Positions 1-10,523 of a stretch of DNA of 64,000 nt are shown here, one piece after another. The position numbers and the translations under genes are program-made. The DNA comes from Plutella xylostella. Its lineage: Eukaryota; Arthropoda; Insecta; Lepidoptera; Plutellidae. The DNA lies in assembly GCF_932276165.1 (NCBI RefSeq), contig NC_064012.1:1185501-1249500 (forward strand), given 5' to 3'. Under the pieces are notes generated by a model. It was not told the DNA's origin, searched no databases, and worked only from the letters and a program-made list of their open reading frames with translations. Every line of letters starts with the position of its first letter. Positions within the stretch are counted from its first letter, which is position 1.

Positions 1-350
1 ACTACCACTAATGAATAGTGTGGAAGAAGGTCGTTTCCGTAAATTAGGGAAATATCAAACTTAACGTTTTTCCAAAATACTTTATCCTGAATAAAAACCA
101 TGTTAACGAAATTATCAAATTAGTCACAATAAATATTATCCGTTTCTATAAATACCTAAGTAGGGGTCTACTGCTTGCCCGCGAAATAAATAACTCGAAA
201 ACGGGCCTGCCTAGGTAATTATAGAAAATGAATTCGATTTTAATTCTAGTCTATTCTACTTACATTTACTTAATACCTATAAAGTGATCAAGTTTATGAG
301 GCAGTACTTATGTAGGTGGAAGCGTTAATCTCTGCATTTACTGAACTGAA
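1..350. other. AT-rich intergenic DNA, no gene seen
   Basis: I see no exon-like reading frame, RNA gene or repeat boundary in this stretch. It is AT-rich non-coding sequence before the first Helitron. Confidence 0.5.
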
Positions 351-553
351 TCCTAACTAATATTATAAATGCGAAAGTAACTGTGTCTGTCTGTCTGTCT
401 GTTACTCTTTCACGCCAAAACTACTGAACGGATTTGAATGAAATTTGGTATACATATGGTCTAGACCCTGAGAAAGAACATAGGCTACTTTTTATCCCGG
501 AATTCCCACGGGAAAACTTTTGAAGGCGAAGCGAAGCTCGCGGGAACAGCTAG
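351..553 (+). mobile_element. Short non-autonomous Helitron (Lep1-like)
   Basis: The 203-bp element begins with TC, ends with CTAG and sits between A and T, which are the hallmarks of Helitron insertion. Inside it has a (TGTC)n run near 388-401, the block ACTACTGAACGGATTTG, and a GC-rich 3' end (GCGAAGCGAAGCTCGCGGG) before the CTAG. A second copy lies at 17805-18014 with the same ends and internal order. It has no coding capacity. Assignment to the lepidopteran Lep1 type rests on family knowledge. Confidence 0.8.
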
Positions 554-2564
554 TTTGATATATACCTAAAGTAATATTTTAACCATTTAAACTTCCCTGC
601 AATATGCTCGGGAAAAACTTTCAGTAAAAGCCAATCTTTCGGGAAAACCTATTAAGTAACACTTGTTATATAGTACCTAAGTACCTAATTAGTGTAAATA
701 TTTTTAACGTCATACTTAGCTATTGTAGTAAGTATTTTAATTATTGGTGATCTAAAGGTAGAATAGAAACTCTTATCATCTCTGTTATACATGCATTTTT
801 ATTTAAATATTAATACAATACATATTTAAATATTACCTACCTACTATTATTATGCTATGTAGGTAAGTATGTGAATATGAATATAATTATTTATGCGCTA
901 CATGGTTCTAGATATTCTTAATATTTAGTTTGGTTTTGGTAGCTAAAACAAACCTATACTTAGTAAAAAACGTTAAGGAAAAACTGTCTTAGTCATACAT
1001 TATTATAGTATCGGAAAGATTATTTTAAGGAATATTGTAATTAAATATTAAACATTTCCTATACCGAATGCATAATTTATAGTTTTTGCTAGAACAGGTT
1101 CCAGTGAGAATGCTATACCTATGTAATTTTTTTTTCAGTTTAGGTAACTTACCTACGTAAGTAGGTAGGTTACCTAACTTTACTTACATAGGTACGCTTC
1201 AATATTTGAGAACGCTCTGGTATTTTTTTTTACCTACTCTATGTATGTATCAACATTAAATAACTGATTAAAGGTATCAGCATAGATTATACTGAATTAG
1301 TTACCATCAGAGTGCATTGCCTTTGTTGATAAAAATCTATCTTTCAGTAAGGTACTTACTTGTGTTTATCTAATTAGTTATAATCATCTCGATAAAATAC
1401 TTATATTATTTTTAACGTAGGTATAATAAAATTATAATCTATCTATGCCATCGAAGGTAGATAATAAGTAGTACGTTCGTAGTACCTTAATACCGTACCG
1501 TAGTACCGTAGTCTCTAATTATCCTTTAAGCATTTGATCATTAACCGACTAGGAAAAGAGGAGGAGGTTCTCAATTCGTCTGTATACGTACTTAGGTTTC
1601 TTTGAAGTAGGTTTGTACCCAACATAGATAGGTAGGTTCTACTAGATACTTGTGTATCCTTTGAATGGACAGTTTTAATCAGATGAGATTCAACAATGAG
1701 CCTGCGCCTGTGATGAATTTATCACAAAATTTCGGTTACAGTTAAATCCCTACGGATAAACCCTACAGATAAACGCTGTAAGTAAGTTTATGTAAAAAAA
1801 ATATAAGTGAAGTTTTACTGCGTAGTTGTTTTCCACGCCTTCATCAACATAGCAGAATTCAATCGTTTAACTTAAAGAAAAAACGGGCATTGTAAACATT
1901 TGTCTGTTGGATCACACATAACCTTGCCATGTTCCGAAATAAAAACTAGTTAACTTTGCAATAGATCAAAAGGTAGCATAATAGAGATAAATATCAAATC
2001 GTATTATAACTTTTAACTGCGTCTTCACAGGGGCGAATTTCCCGTTTTTAAGCTTATCTTTAGTATAAGAACCTGATTGGCTCGTGGACGTTATGATGTA
2101 ACAATAACATAAATAAAATATAAATACTTACTCGATCTATGAGACAGTCACCTAATCAATTTAAAATTTTATCAAATAACTGAATACCCTGTGAAAGATT
2201 AGGAACTATATAGGTATTACAGTCCAACTAAAAAAAAAATAAAGTCGTGAAAACGGAAGTGGATCCTAACTAATTGTTTAAGATCGTATTAAACCGATCT
2301 GTTATAGGTATTTATTAAAGGACAAATCCGTTAAAAATCCATAATCAATCGGTATTTTATTTTTAAAATGTAAGTAAGTAAATAAAATAACTGATGATCA
2401 TAAAAAGTCTTAGCAAAATCGCAGTCTTTGTTGTCTGGACTTTATAGTTTAACTGTACTTATTATATTCAACCTAGTTATGAGTGAAGTTAGGTGAACTG
2501 AAAATAGTTAAAGCTACATATAATGCTACGTAGGGAAAGTATGCGAGAAAAGTTTCAGGATTCA
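554..2564. other. AT-rich intergenic DNA, no gene seen
   Basis: About 2 kb with no convincing coding frame. It contains many TAGGTA/TACCTA runs and a small imperfect inverted repeat near 1140-1185 (GGTAACTTACCTACG and its complement). Nothing else is recognised. Confidence 0.45.
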
Positions 2565-2660
2565 GGGTAGGCGGCAGAGGTGCATTGCTGCACGCACTTT
2601 TCGCCAGTGTTATGTTAGTCCCAATGTAATAGGGGGCGGGCCTATTATTACCCTTTATGC
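2565..2660 (-). repeat. Dispersed repeat copy (tail of a LINE/SINE family)
   Basis: The stretch with GCAGAGGTGCATTGCTGCA, CTTTTCGCCAGTGT and GTAATAGGGGGCGGGCC is the reverse complement of the sequence at 28310-28395. It is therefore a dispersed repeat present at least twice in the window. It looks like the 3' part of a lepidopteran retroelement, but the family is not certain. Confidence 0.65.
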
Positions 2661-2771
2661 TATAAGGTACTCTGATTCAAACTCAGCTAAAACGAAGTAT
2701 TTACTTATAATAAACAAGGGAACGTAGGTATCTCATTTCATAATCCATGTTGATACACTATTAGGCACATA

Positions 2772-4107
2772 CCCAAGTAACATTTTTGGTTTTAAAAAGG
2801 TTTTGAAAAGGTTCTAGAACCTTTGTATGGAAATCAACTCGTGAGACTTAGAAGGCTCGATAACCTTATATTAACCTTATATTAACCTCCTGAGTGCAAA
2901 AAGGGCCCACGTTTTAGAACCTTTCTGAGAGCTACAGCAAAACCTATAGCTCAAACCCAGAACCTTTTGAACAACTTACACAGAACCTAAATAAAACCTT
3001 CACAACCTTAATTTAACGTTAACATAACCTTGGAAGACAGCTTTTAAGTTCTAAATTAGTCCTGGATGTAACTCTACTATAACTTGAAACATATTTGATG
3101 GATATTTGTAATGCCTTCCCAGGACTCTCGGGTCTTAAAATGTTTCTGTGTAAGATTTTATAATAATTATAATAAATGGCGCCATTACCTGACACTTTCC
3201 AAGACTCAAAATGGCTAACTTGTAAGTGTTGTATTAATACAAAATATAGTAAGTAGTTAGGCTGAAGTCGGGAAATGTGAAAACCTTGTGCGACTAGCAC
3301 TTTATTGTGATACTTTCGGATAATAGTTCTGTATAAGTGACGGGCCTTTTGTAAATGATAAATTTAAAGATATTTTAATTTAAAAAAAAAGATAAAATTT
3401 TATGTTTGGTGTAAATTTATATTAGAAATAAAAGTACTGTCTATATAAAAAAAAACATATATTTGGAATAGTATAGGAAACGCTACTGAATTTTCCCTTA
3501 TTCATTAAAATGTATCTTTTTGGTAAGTTTTTTTTTTATTTCAGTGAAAAAATATGGCGGCCGTTAGGAAATTACTAAAAAGCATTAAACATATTTTGAG
3601 GATGCCTCTAAAGCTTTAAAATATTCTTGTAGGACTTAAATCATGCATTTAGCTCATAGCCAGTGCTTAATGCTTTTGGTTTTCACCAAGTAGTCCTAAT
3701 TTGTTTGCCTAGACAACTTTTATCAACCTAAAGGTTTAAGATAGGTTTTAAAAAATACTTATAAGTAATTTAAATATTCCATAACTTTATGGTTGTATCA
3801 AGGTTAAAAATTTAACCTTAAGCTCTCACTTTAGCATTAATGCTAGCTTTTCTAGAAGTAAATCAGGAGTCTACGACAACTATAAGATCCTAGAACTATA
3901 TGCTCCTGAAATACATGTTAAAATAACGTTAATATAAACTCTTATCAGCAGCTACAAGGTTGTATTAATAAACAATTAGTTTTAGGACTTAGTAATCATT
4001 CTCAAGTACTCAATATGACCAGATAGCAAAGCATTAACCTTTTCACAACCCTTATAAAACCTAAAGGCATTTCTTACAACCTAAGCTCGAATGAAATGTT
4101 ACTTGGG
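2772..4107. mobile_element. 1.3 kb non-autonomous DNA transposon, TA target site
   Basis: The terminal inverted repeat CCCAAGTAACATTT starts at 2772 and its exact complement ends at 4107. Both sides are flanked by TA (2770-2771 and 4108-4109). The ends are rich in repeated AACCTT/AAGGTT motifs typical of subterminal repeats. The only longer frame inside (3019-3300, -) has no recognisable domain, so I treat the element as non-autonomous. The superfamily is undetermined; a TA duplication fits Tc1/mariner-type or similar integration. Confidence 0.75.
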
Positions 4108-4109
4108 TA

Positions 4110-5217
4110 GTTTTCCCCGTACCCCTGTTATACATACATGCCATGGGGCCTATTCTACAACTTTTATAAGTATGTAATTAAGTACTTACTAAATATTTAT
4201 TTTTTTAATTTATTACAGTAAAACATGGAGAGAATTTAACTAAAGTAGTATACTTAGGTGATGTTACATTTTCATACGACTTCAACAATGTCGCAGGTCA
4301 ATAACCATAGAAATCATAGAATACTGTATGAACTAATATTCTACTAACGCATGCACTATATCACTACAGACACCATTAAGATACCCTGTGAGGTCTGTGG
4401 GAAAACATAACAAAAGAAACGCTAGTGCGATAGTCACACAAATCAGACAAGTTCATAAAGAGTTATTGACTCTTATATCTTCCTATATAATCTATAACTA
4501 TTGTAAGGTATTGTATTTCTGGTCCATTATGATGTACTCGTAACGACCCAATAACAGGCCAGGGTGACAACCCAGCTCCAAAATGATTTTCGTATGAGAA
4601 TGTTTTTTTAAATACACCTAAATATTAATAGATAATTATTGAACAAGATTATCATTAGGACTATATAGGACCCCTGAAAGCCTCTAATGGAACCCCTGGG
4701 TACCGAGGTACACCAATCGGGGACCGCTGCCGTAATGTTGGTAGTACCTACCTATAGGTACATATAATAGTCTACTCAATCAATATCTATAATGATTAAG
4801 TAATGAATAAGATAAGCCTATTTAGTACCTGCATATACCAATAATATTTCACCAGGGTTTTGAATATTTATACGGAGTTAGGCATAATATTTAGATTATT
4901 ATTTTAAATAAATTCGCATTGCATACCAGCTCAGAAATACCAGCCTAATTAAGCCTAACCTACACACTACACATTGGTATATATCACGATTTACACTACC
5001 TACGTATGAATAACTACTAAATTAGTTTCTAATAGTAGGTAAATATAGGTACTTAATCAGGTTAGGAAGTTTTTTTTAATAATTAGTTGGGACTTTACGG
5101 TGAAACATTAGTCACTCAAAGTGACAATGCTACGTGAGTGAGCTATATTATAGATTTTCCCCCCTGGGTTTCATTTCATATATTGATAATTACCTAGGTT
5201 TATTGGGGTTGGTTGGG
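4110..5217. other. Intergenic DNA, no gene seen
   Basis: No exon, RNA gene or element boundary is recognised here. The sequence is AT-rich with scattered TACCTA runs. Confidence 0.45.
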
Positions 5218-5285
5218 CTTACGTGTTTAAAGTCTGGTGAGGAAGGTATATTTCGACCTTCCTCACCAGACTTTAAACACGTAAG
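5218..5285. repeat. Perfect palindrome: 30-bp arms, 8-nt loop
   Basis: The left arm 5218-5247 (starting CTTACGTGTTTAAAG) is the exact reverse complement of the right arm 5256-5285. They are separated by ATATTTCG. The absence of mismatches implies recent origin or correction. It lies about 600 bp downstream of the esterase exon, inside what is probably its first intron. Confidence 0.95.
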
Positions 5286-5884
5286 TACTATATAGCTACC
5301 TATCGACTCTACTTTTATGTCATGAGCTCATGCGCCATCCACATCCAGAGACATCACTGGGTACCTCTAGGTACCTACCTATTAGTCTTATTTCACATCC
5401 GTTTTTACCGATCCTGTGAGATTAAAGAAAACATTGAAATAATAATTTTGTAGGTATGTAGGTATACTTATTTACTAACTACTTATCTATGAAAGTATTC
5501 TTTTATAAGTAATTGGAATGATTTTAGGTGAGTATAGATTGAAATGCAGTAAAAAGTCGACTCAGATCACTTTAAGATTATCATCAGCCATGGAATTAAG
5601 TATAAGTACAAGTAAACCTTTCCCCTGGAGAACCCCTTGTTACCTTATAGTAACTACAGATATCTAGAATGTCTAATATGTATATAAATGGGTTTTGACG
5701 CTTCATTAGACAAACTTTTTGTGTAAAAAATAAATTACTAAAAACAATAGAGAAATTTATTCGCTTAGCACGCTTGCATGATTTTATTAGACGTAGATCT
5801 CAAGTTCAATCAACTTGCTTAATGACCTGTTATGATCTAACCACTTAAGTGAACCCATACCTTGTAGTAAGTTAAAGAATGTAC

Positions 5885-6073
5885 CTTAAACCTGAGGTCT
5901 CCCAGTGGAGGGGCTGCGAACGGTACAGACGTGAAGGCGGCAATTTTCCTGCCATCCCGAGTCTTCATGTAGAATCCGCCCACATCACCAAGGGCCGTGC
6001 TCACCACCGGACCCGCCTCATCGCCCGTCGCGAAAACAATCGAACATAAAACCAAAGTAATAAATTTCCACAT
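5885..6073 (-). CDS. Carboxylesterase, first coding exon (partial gene)
   Basis: This 63-codon exon starts at ATG (6073) and encodes a hydrophobic signal peptide (MWKFITLVLCSIVFATG). The mature amino terminus follows, with GRKIAAFTSVPFAAPPLGDL, the conserved entry of type-B carboxylesterases (alpha/beta hydrolases), in which a PYA/PFAxPP motif precedes the oxyanion region. The exon ends in LRFK at a GTACAT donor in phase 0. The rest of the enzyme, with Ser-Glu-His triad and GESAG elbow, is not visible, so the gene runs off the left edge behind an intron of over 5.8 kb, or is broken. Substrate cannot be predicted. A secreted insect esterase, such as an odorant- or hormone-degrading or detoxifying type, is likely. 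Confidence 0.8.
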
Positions 6074-6417
6074 CGCAGAATATTAAAGACCGCTGCTGGT
6101 CGTAGCGTGTTGGCTTATCGAATGCAGATGATGTAGTGAAGAGTCGGCGCTCCGGACCCGCGAATAAAAAGTTTAGATACGAAGTAGTTTCCTAGGCGGA
6201 GGCTCTACGCGTCTAGCTGAGACGCCGCCGCCACGAATCTACCGTTTTTGTATAATAACTAGAGGTATAATTATTATTACCTAACTGGAGCTAAAAACCC
6301 GTGCTAATGGTGACAAATGGGCGAATAGCTTGTGAACTGCTTAGCCCATTATGATGAATGTTGAAAAACCATCATCACCCAACTATTGTGTGATATGATT
6401 GTCATTAAAAAGTAATA
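6074..6417 (-). promoter_or_regulatory. Probable 5' UTR and promoter of the esterase
   Basis: The 340 bp upstream of the esterase start include a GC-rich block around 6100-6240. No unambiguous TATA box or initiator is visible. The call rests on position only. Confidence 0.3.
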
Positions 6418-6696
6418 ATAAAAGCCAGGGGCGTATTTAAAGATTGCGCGCCCTGGGCTCCTGTAGTTTTCCGCCCCAATCGCCCCATCAAGGAATGAAA
6501 GATTTTTTTTTCTGTACACAAAGTTAGTAACAAACTTCTTTATTACATCATCGTAATCAATTTTGTTAGTTAAATCAACTTCAATGTAAAAATTTGCCAA
6601 AAAATTCAGCCTTTCTTCGATAAGACTGGATCTTAAATAGTTTTTTATTCTTTTTAAAAAAGAAAATGCTGAAAATTCTGCCATACAGTTTGTCAC
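6349..6696 (-). pseudogene. hAT (ZMYM1-like) transposase, C-terminal fragment
   Basis: The segment FSFLKRIKNYLRSSLIEERL followed by FLANFYIEVD and DYDDVIKKF matches the hAT carboxy-terminal dimerisation pattern (FSxLKxIKNYLRSxMxxERL). It belongs to the outer hAT and is cut off from the upstream half (9098-9165) by the nested insertion. The open frame runs on through the terminal repeat into flanking DNA without a natural stop, so the C-terminus is not native. Confidence 0.75.
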
Positions 6697-6884
6697 TGCA
6701 GTACAAAGAAACTGTGGCGGATTTAGAAATTTGCCGCTAGTAGGCCATTAAATTTTGCCGCCACTACTGATTTCTGAAATTCAATTCGTTAGTTTAATCT
6801 CGTTATTAGTATGATTGTGAACTTAATAATGATATTTCTATCTGTCTGTCACCAACTTTTTCAGATGTTTCATCAAATCTTTTT

Positions 6885-7349
6885 TAAGGTTCCGTACAAG
6901 GAAAAAAGGAACCATTATAGGATCACTTTGTTGTCCGTCTGTCTGTCTGTATCACTACCCTTTTTCTCAGAAACGGGCTAAGATGTCAAGCTGACATTTC
7001 GCAAAGATAATATACATTCGGCCTCGAAAAAGTAGAATAAAATATTGTTTTTTTTGGGTGTCTACCATACACGCAAACTGGCCCAGTTCTGGGCATGTAT
7101 TATTTAGCGACTTTGTTGGTTTGTCGTCGACACGATAAGAAGAAGAAGAAAATGGGCATGAATTTTGTTGTTGGTGTGGAGTATCGTTGAATAGGTCTTT
7201 CACAAATATTAAAGGTCTGCTCAAACCATTTTTTCATTCAGTAATTGGTTTACGATATATTAAGCTTCAAAGTGCAAATTTTTGGTAGACTCAAGGGTCC
7301 TCCCCCTAAATGTTTGGTCCAATAAATATATTAAAAAATCACTGATTTA
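6885..7349 (-). repeat. Dispersed repeat, copy 1 (GGTTCCGT...GGAACC family)
   Basis: Read on the minus strand this resembles the element at 20100-20630 and the partial copy at 27890-28175. It has a poly-purine and (GACA)n tract, the motif AGACCTATTCAACGATACTCC, and an end with GGTTCC...GGAACC. It is non-coding; the 85-codon frame inside is incidental. The mariner left end is inserted in it exactly at a TA, which the 28 kb copy also has at the same place. Confidence 0.7.
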
Positions 7350-8640
7350 CGAGGGCGATACCGAAATGATCGGGAATAGAAAAAAGTACAAAGATATCAT
7401 AATATTATTTACTTTTATTGTTTTTCAAAGTAGTCTCCGTGACATTCAATGCACTTTTTCATTCGATTAAACCAATCATTGAAACAGTAATTCCAGTCTG
7501 AAGTGGATACTGTCAAAACAGCTGATTTGTAAGCTTCGACCGCCTCTTCTGGGCCGCTAAACCGTTGACCACGTAGCATATCTTTAATTCTTGGGAATGT
7601 AAAATAATCATTGGGGCTCAGATCAGGGCTATACGGAGGATGGTCCATCAACTCCACGTTTTCCATATTTAAAAACTTTCTTGTTTTGCGAGCGGTATGA
7701 GAGCTTGCATTATCGTGGTGAAGGATTATACGACGATTCGGGTTAGTTTTACGAAGTTCTCTTACGACTTCCGGCAAACAAACTGTTGTGTACCAATCAG
7801 CAGTAACCGTCCTTTGTTCTTGTAATGGAATCTTAGCCACATGGCCAGTTTTCGATACAAACGAAGCGACCATTTTTTTCGACACGCTGCGTGAGCGAAT
7901 AACTTTTGTTGGCTTGACCTCACCTTCGAAGACCCAAACTGCCGATTGATGTTTTCTTTCGGGCTCATATGAATAAATCCACGATTCATCACCAGAGACG
8001 ATATTGTAGACAGCATTTGAACTGCCTCCATTGAACCGTTGCAGAGAAGATCGACACCAATTAACACGAGCCGACTTTTGTTCCTCGGTCAAACGGTGGG
8101 GCACCCAGCGCGAAACTAACTTCTTGACACCCAGTTCTTCATGTAAAATGGTTTGAATGGCTGTCATACCAATGCTGAGAGAAGCCCGAATCTGCTCGTA
8201 TGTCACATGTCTATCTTCTTTTATTAACTGGCGTACAGCATCGATGTTATCTTGTGTTACCGCTGTTTTTGGCCGACCAGTAGAAGGGACTGTGGTAAGA
8301 GAGGAACGTCCACGGCGAAACTCAGAATACCAACGATATATAGTCGTTTTACTTGGTGCTTCAAGTTTATAAATAGAAACAAGCTCGGCGAGACATTGTT
8401 CTTGAGATAAACCTCGACGAAAGTTGTGAAAAATTATTGCACGGAAATGTTCCCGCGTAAGCTCCATTTTTTACACCGACTTGTCAAATTCAAATGGTCA
8501 ATACTCTTTTATTTTTGACTTTTTTTAAAATTCGAAAATGGAATTATGTTTGAAAAAACACTACATTTGATACACCAAAAAGGTTTCACTCTAATTTATT
8601 CCTAAGTATTCTATTCCCGATCTTTTCGGTGTAGCCCTCG
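7350..8640 (-). mobile_element. Mariner transposon, 1.29 kb
   Basis: The terminal inverted repeats of about 32 bp (CGAGGGCGATACCGAAATGA... at 7350 and CGAGGGCTACACCGAAAAGA... read inward from 8640) differ at only a few positions. The element encloses an intact transposase. The left flank ends in TA (7348-7349) as expected, but the right flank reads AC, and the two flanks belong to different sequences (a dispersed repeat on the left, inner hAT coding DNA on the right). Confidence 0.9.
7415..8467 (-). CDS. Mariner transposase, intact, 350 residues
   Basis: This is a full-length mariner-family transposase with no stop or frameshift. It cuts and pastes its own element at TA sites in the nucleus. 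The amino half carries the paired-type HTH DNA-binding region and the WVPHRL linker motif (about residues 119-124). The catalytic DD34D triad is visible: D in SGDESW, D in HHDNASSH, then 34 residues later D in SPDLSPND. The length matches the usual 340-350 residues. The start ATG at 8467 opens MELTREHFRAIIFHNF, a typical mariner beginning. Intactness suggests recent activity. Confidence 0.95.
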   Translation of the reverse strand: MELTREHFRAIIFHNFRRGLSQEQCLAELVSIYKLEAPSKTTIYRWYSEFRRGRSSLTTVPSTGRPKTAVTQDNIDAVRQLIKEDRHVTYEQIRASLSIGMTAIQTILHEELGVKKLVSRWVPHRLTEEQKSARVNWCRSSLQRFNGGSSNAVYNIVSGDESWIYSYEPERKHQSAVWVFEGEVKPTKVIRSRSVSKKMVASFVSKTGHVAKIPLQEQRTVTADWYTTVCLPEVVRELRKTNPNRRIILHHDNASSHTARKTRKFLNMENVELMDHPPYSPDLSPNDYFTFPRIKDMLRGQRFSGPEEAVEAYKSAVLTVSTSDWNYCFNDWFNRMKKCIECHGDYFEKQ

Positions 8641-8649
8641 ACAAAATTC

Positions 8650-8870
8650 CACACAACTACCATTACCGCCGTTTCTAGTTTGTCCAAATTCGAAAATATT
8701 CCCGCCGCTTCTTGTCGCGTTACAGGCTTTTTAGCAATATCATCTTTGATTGATTTCAAAGTCTGAATAACTGCGTGCCAAGAATCTCTTAAACGATTAC
8801 ATATTTCTTTTCTGGCTGACCAACGTCTCAAATTCACTTTATTCAGGGTTTCGCCTTTCCCGATTTTCAC
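8650..8870 (-). pseudogene. hAT (ZMYM1-like) transposase, middle fragment
   Basis: The frame encodes LRRWSARKEICNRL and then KPVTRQEAAGIFSNLDKLET, the RWSAR block of hAT/ZMYM1-like transposases. A preceding fragment in another frame (NLRIFVNSTQHWLKLM, about 8875-8935) continues it upstream, so at least one frameshift is present. The frame runs straight into the mariner right end at 8640, where the gene is broken. It belongs to the inner hAT. Confidence 0.75.
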
Positions 8871-9625
8871 TCATTAATTTAAGCCAGTGTTGTGTAGAGT
8901 TTACAAAAATACGTAAATTTCCTGTAGCAGTATGAAAATCGCCAAGCTTCTGAGCATGATTCAGCAGCCGCAGTTGCAGTTATACTTATTATATTACAGT
9001 GCGTTTATTTAATTTGTTCTTCTATATTTGCCGCCCCTCTAAATCTGCCGCTCTAGGCACTGGCCTACTTGGTTTATTGGTAAATCCGCTACTGTAAGAA
9101 ATATACGCATCGCAATTTCGATATAAGGAAATGCCTCTTTTAATAATTTTTTGTTCTATTCTGTTCCATTACTTCGCCGCCCCAGAGCCTGTCTATAGCA
9201 GTCAGTGTAGAGTACCTACCGACCTACATAGGTATAAGAACATTGTGGTGATAGATTTGCATAGACAATGATAATTATCTTCTGAACAAAAAAAAAAGAT
9301 TTTTCTGGGAGACGACGACAGAGTGAGGTAAAAAAAATTTTTTGAGTCGGAAAAAAATTAGACTATTCCACCGGTTCAGAAAAGAACAAAGGCCGGCTTT
9401 CATACTTTAAATCAAATTTCTTAAGACATGAAATCAACATGTGAAAAGATGGCTCAGGGCCGTTCTAGACTTACCTACGTCCTAAAATATTGTTCTGTAC
9501 TTTTTTAATCCTCCAACCTAAAGTCCAAGGGCGGCCTGCCGGTCGCCCCTGGGCCGCCCCTCGCCGCCTGCCGCCCCGGGCTGTAGCCCTTTTAGCCCTA
9601 GGGTAAATACGCCCCTGATAAAAGC

Positions 9626-10523
9626 GTGTCTCGTTAAGACAGCCGTAAGCCGTTATTTGTATAGAAGATCTAGACAATCTAAACCACTGTTGTTCTTTGA
9701 AAAAATCAAAATAAGTTGCCCAAATTAAAAAGTTACATTTAAGTACTTAGGTACCGACTTACCTAACATACCAAAATATATTCAGGTACCTAAGTAGTTA
9801 AATATGTGAGATTAACGTATTTTACAATCATGAACCGACCATGTCTTGGTGTATTGGTGATGATGACCTGGCTACAGGCAGCTTCTAGTACCTACATATC
9901 AGAGGTCTATCACGTAACTTTAAAATAACATTTAGAACTCCCTAAAAGTTTACTTAGTCGATCTGGGTTGGCTACCGCCAGCACAGGTTTGTAGTACTCA
10001 GGACAATTACTGCATACTGCTAGTACCGCTACCACAGTAGGTACCACTGGTGATTAGCGTCATGGTCAAGTCACGATGCGTCGTTGTGTTCTTTGCCTCA
10101 CGTGCTGGATCTGTCGACACGACCCTGCGTTCTATAGGGTGGACGCTTACTTGAGCTGGAAAAATAACAAACGAAAGCTAAGATGAAGTCACATGAAGTG
10201 CTCTCGTATTCTACTATCCTGTGATCTGCCAAAGTGTATTTAAGTTAAAGTTTACACAAGTCGAATCGAAATATCTACTCACCGCTACATTTAGTAACTA
10301 CCATAATTTCAGGCGCTACCGCCTCCGGGACAAAGATTAGGAAAACCTATGGTTACCGACGTTTTCCATCCCGCTGGAACGACCTTACCCACTTGTTCCT
10401 GAGGTGAAGTTTTTTTATATATATGAAGCTATTCACACTTATCGGAAACCGATTTTGTTCATCGGATAAAAAATCGGTCGTACCCGAGCCGACTATTAAA
10501 CGGGATATCATAAATTGCTCAGG
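9626..10523. other. Intergenic DNA, no gene seen
   Basis: No exon or element boundary is recognised. A small inverted motif, TCGGAAACCGATTTTG...ATCGGATAAAAAATCGG, occurs around 10440-10475. Confidence 0.4.

Larger units (their letters stand above)
6712..9094 (-). mobile_element. Inner hAT transposon nested in the outer hAT
   Basis: The ends are similar inverted repeats (CTGTGGCGGATTTA at 6712 and, reversed, CAGTAGCGGATTTA ending at 9094). The flanks share TTTCTT on the minus strand (CAAAGAAA left, TAAGAAAT right), consistent with a worn 8-bp duplication. It interrupts the outer transposase between MRIFL and the VTNCMAEFS segment. It contains its own transposase fragment at 8650-8870, a dispersed repeat (6885-7349) and a mariner (7350-8640). 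Confidence 0.7.
6426..9617 (-). mobile_element. Outer hAT transposon (3.2 kb with insertions)
   Basis: The terminal inverted repeat CAGGGGCGTATTTA begins at 6426 and its complement ends at 9617. An exact 8-bp duplication, ATAAAAGC, flanks both sides (6418-6425 and 9618-9625), which is diagnostic of hAT insertion. The minus strand still encodes the end of a hAT/ZMYM1-like transposase. One piece reads EAFPYIEIAMRIFLT (about 9165-9098). The next piece reads FSAFSFLKRIKNYLRSS through DYDDVIKKF (about 6685-6525). Together they form the carboxy-terminal dimerisation region. The two pieces are split by the inner insertion at 6712-9094. The left 500 bp of the right arm is GC-rich. The transposase is incomplete and inactive. 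Confidence 0.9.
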
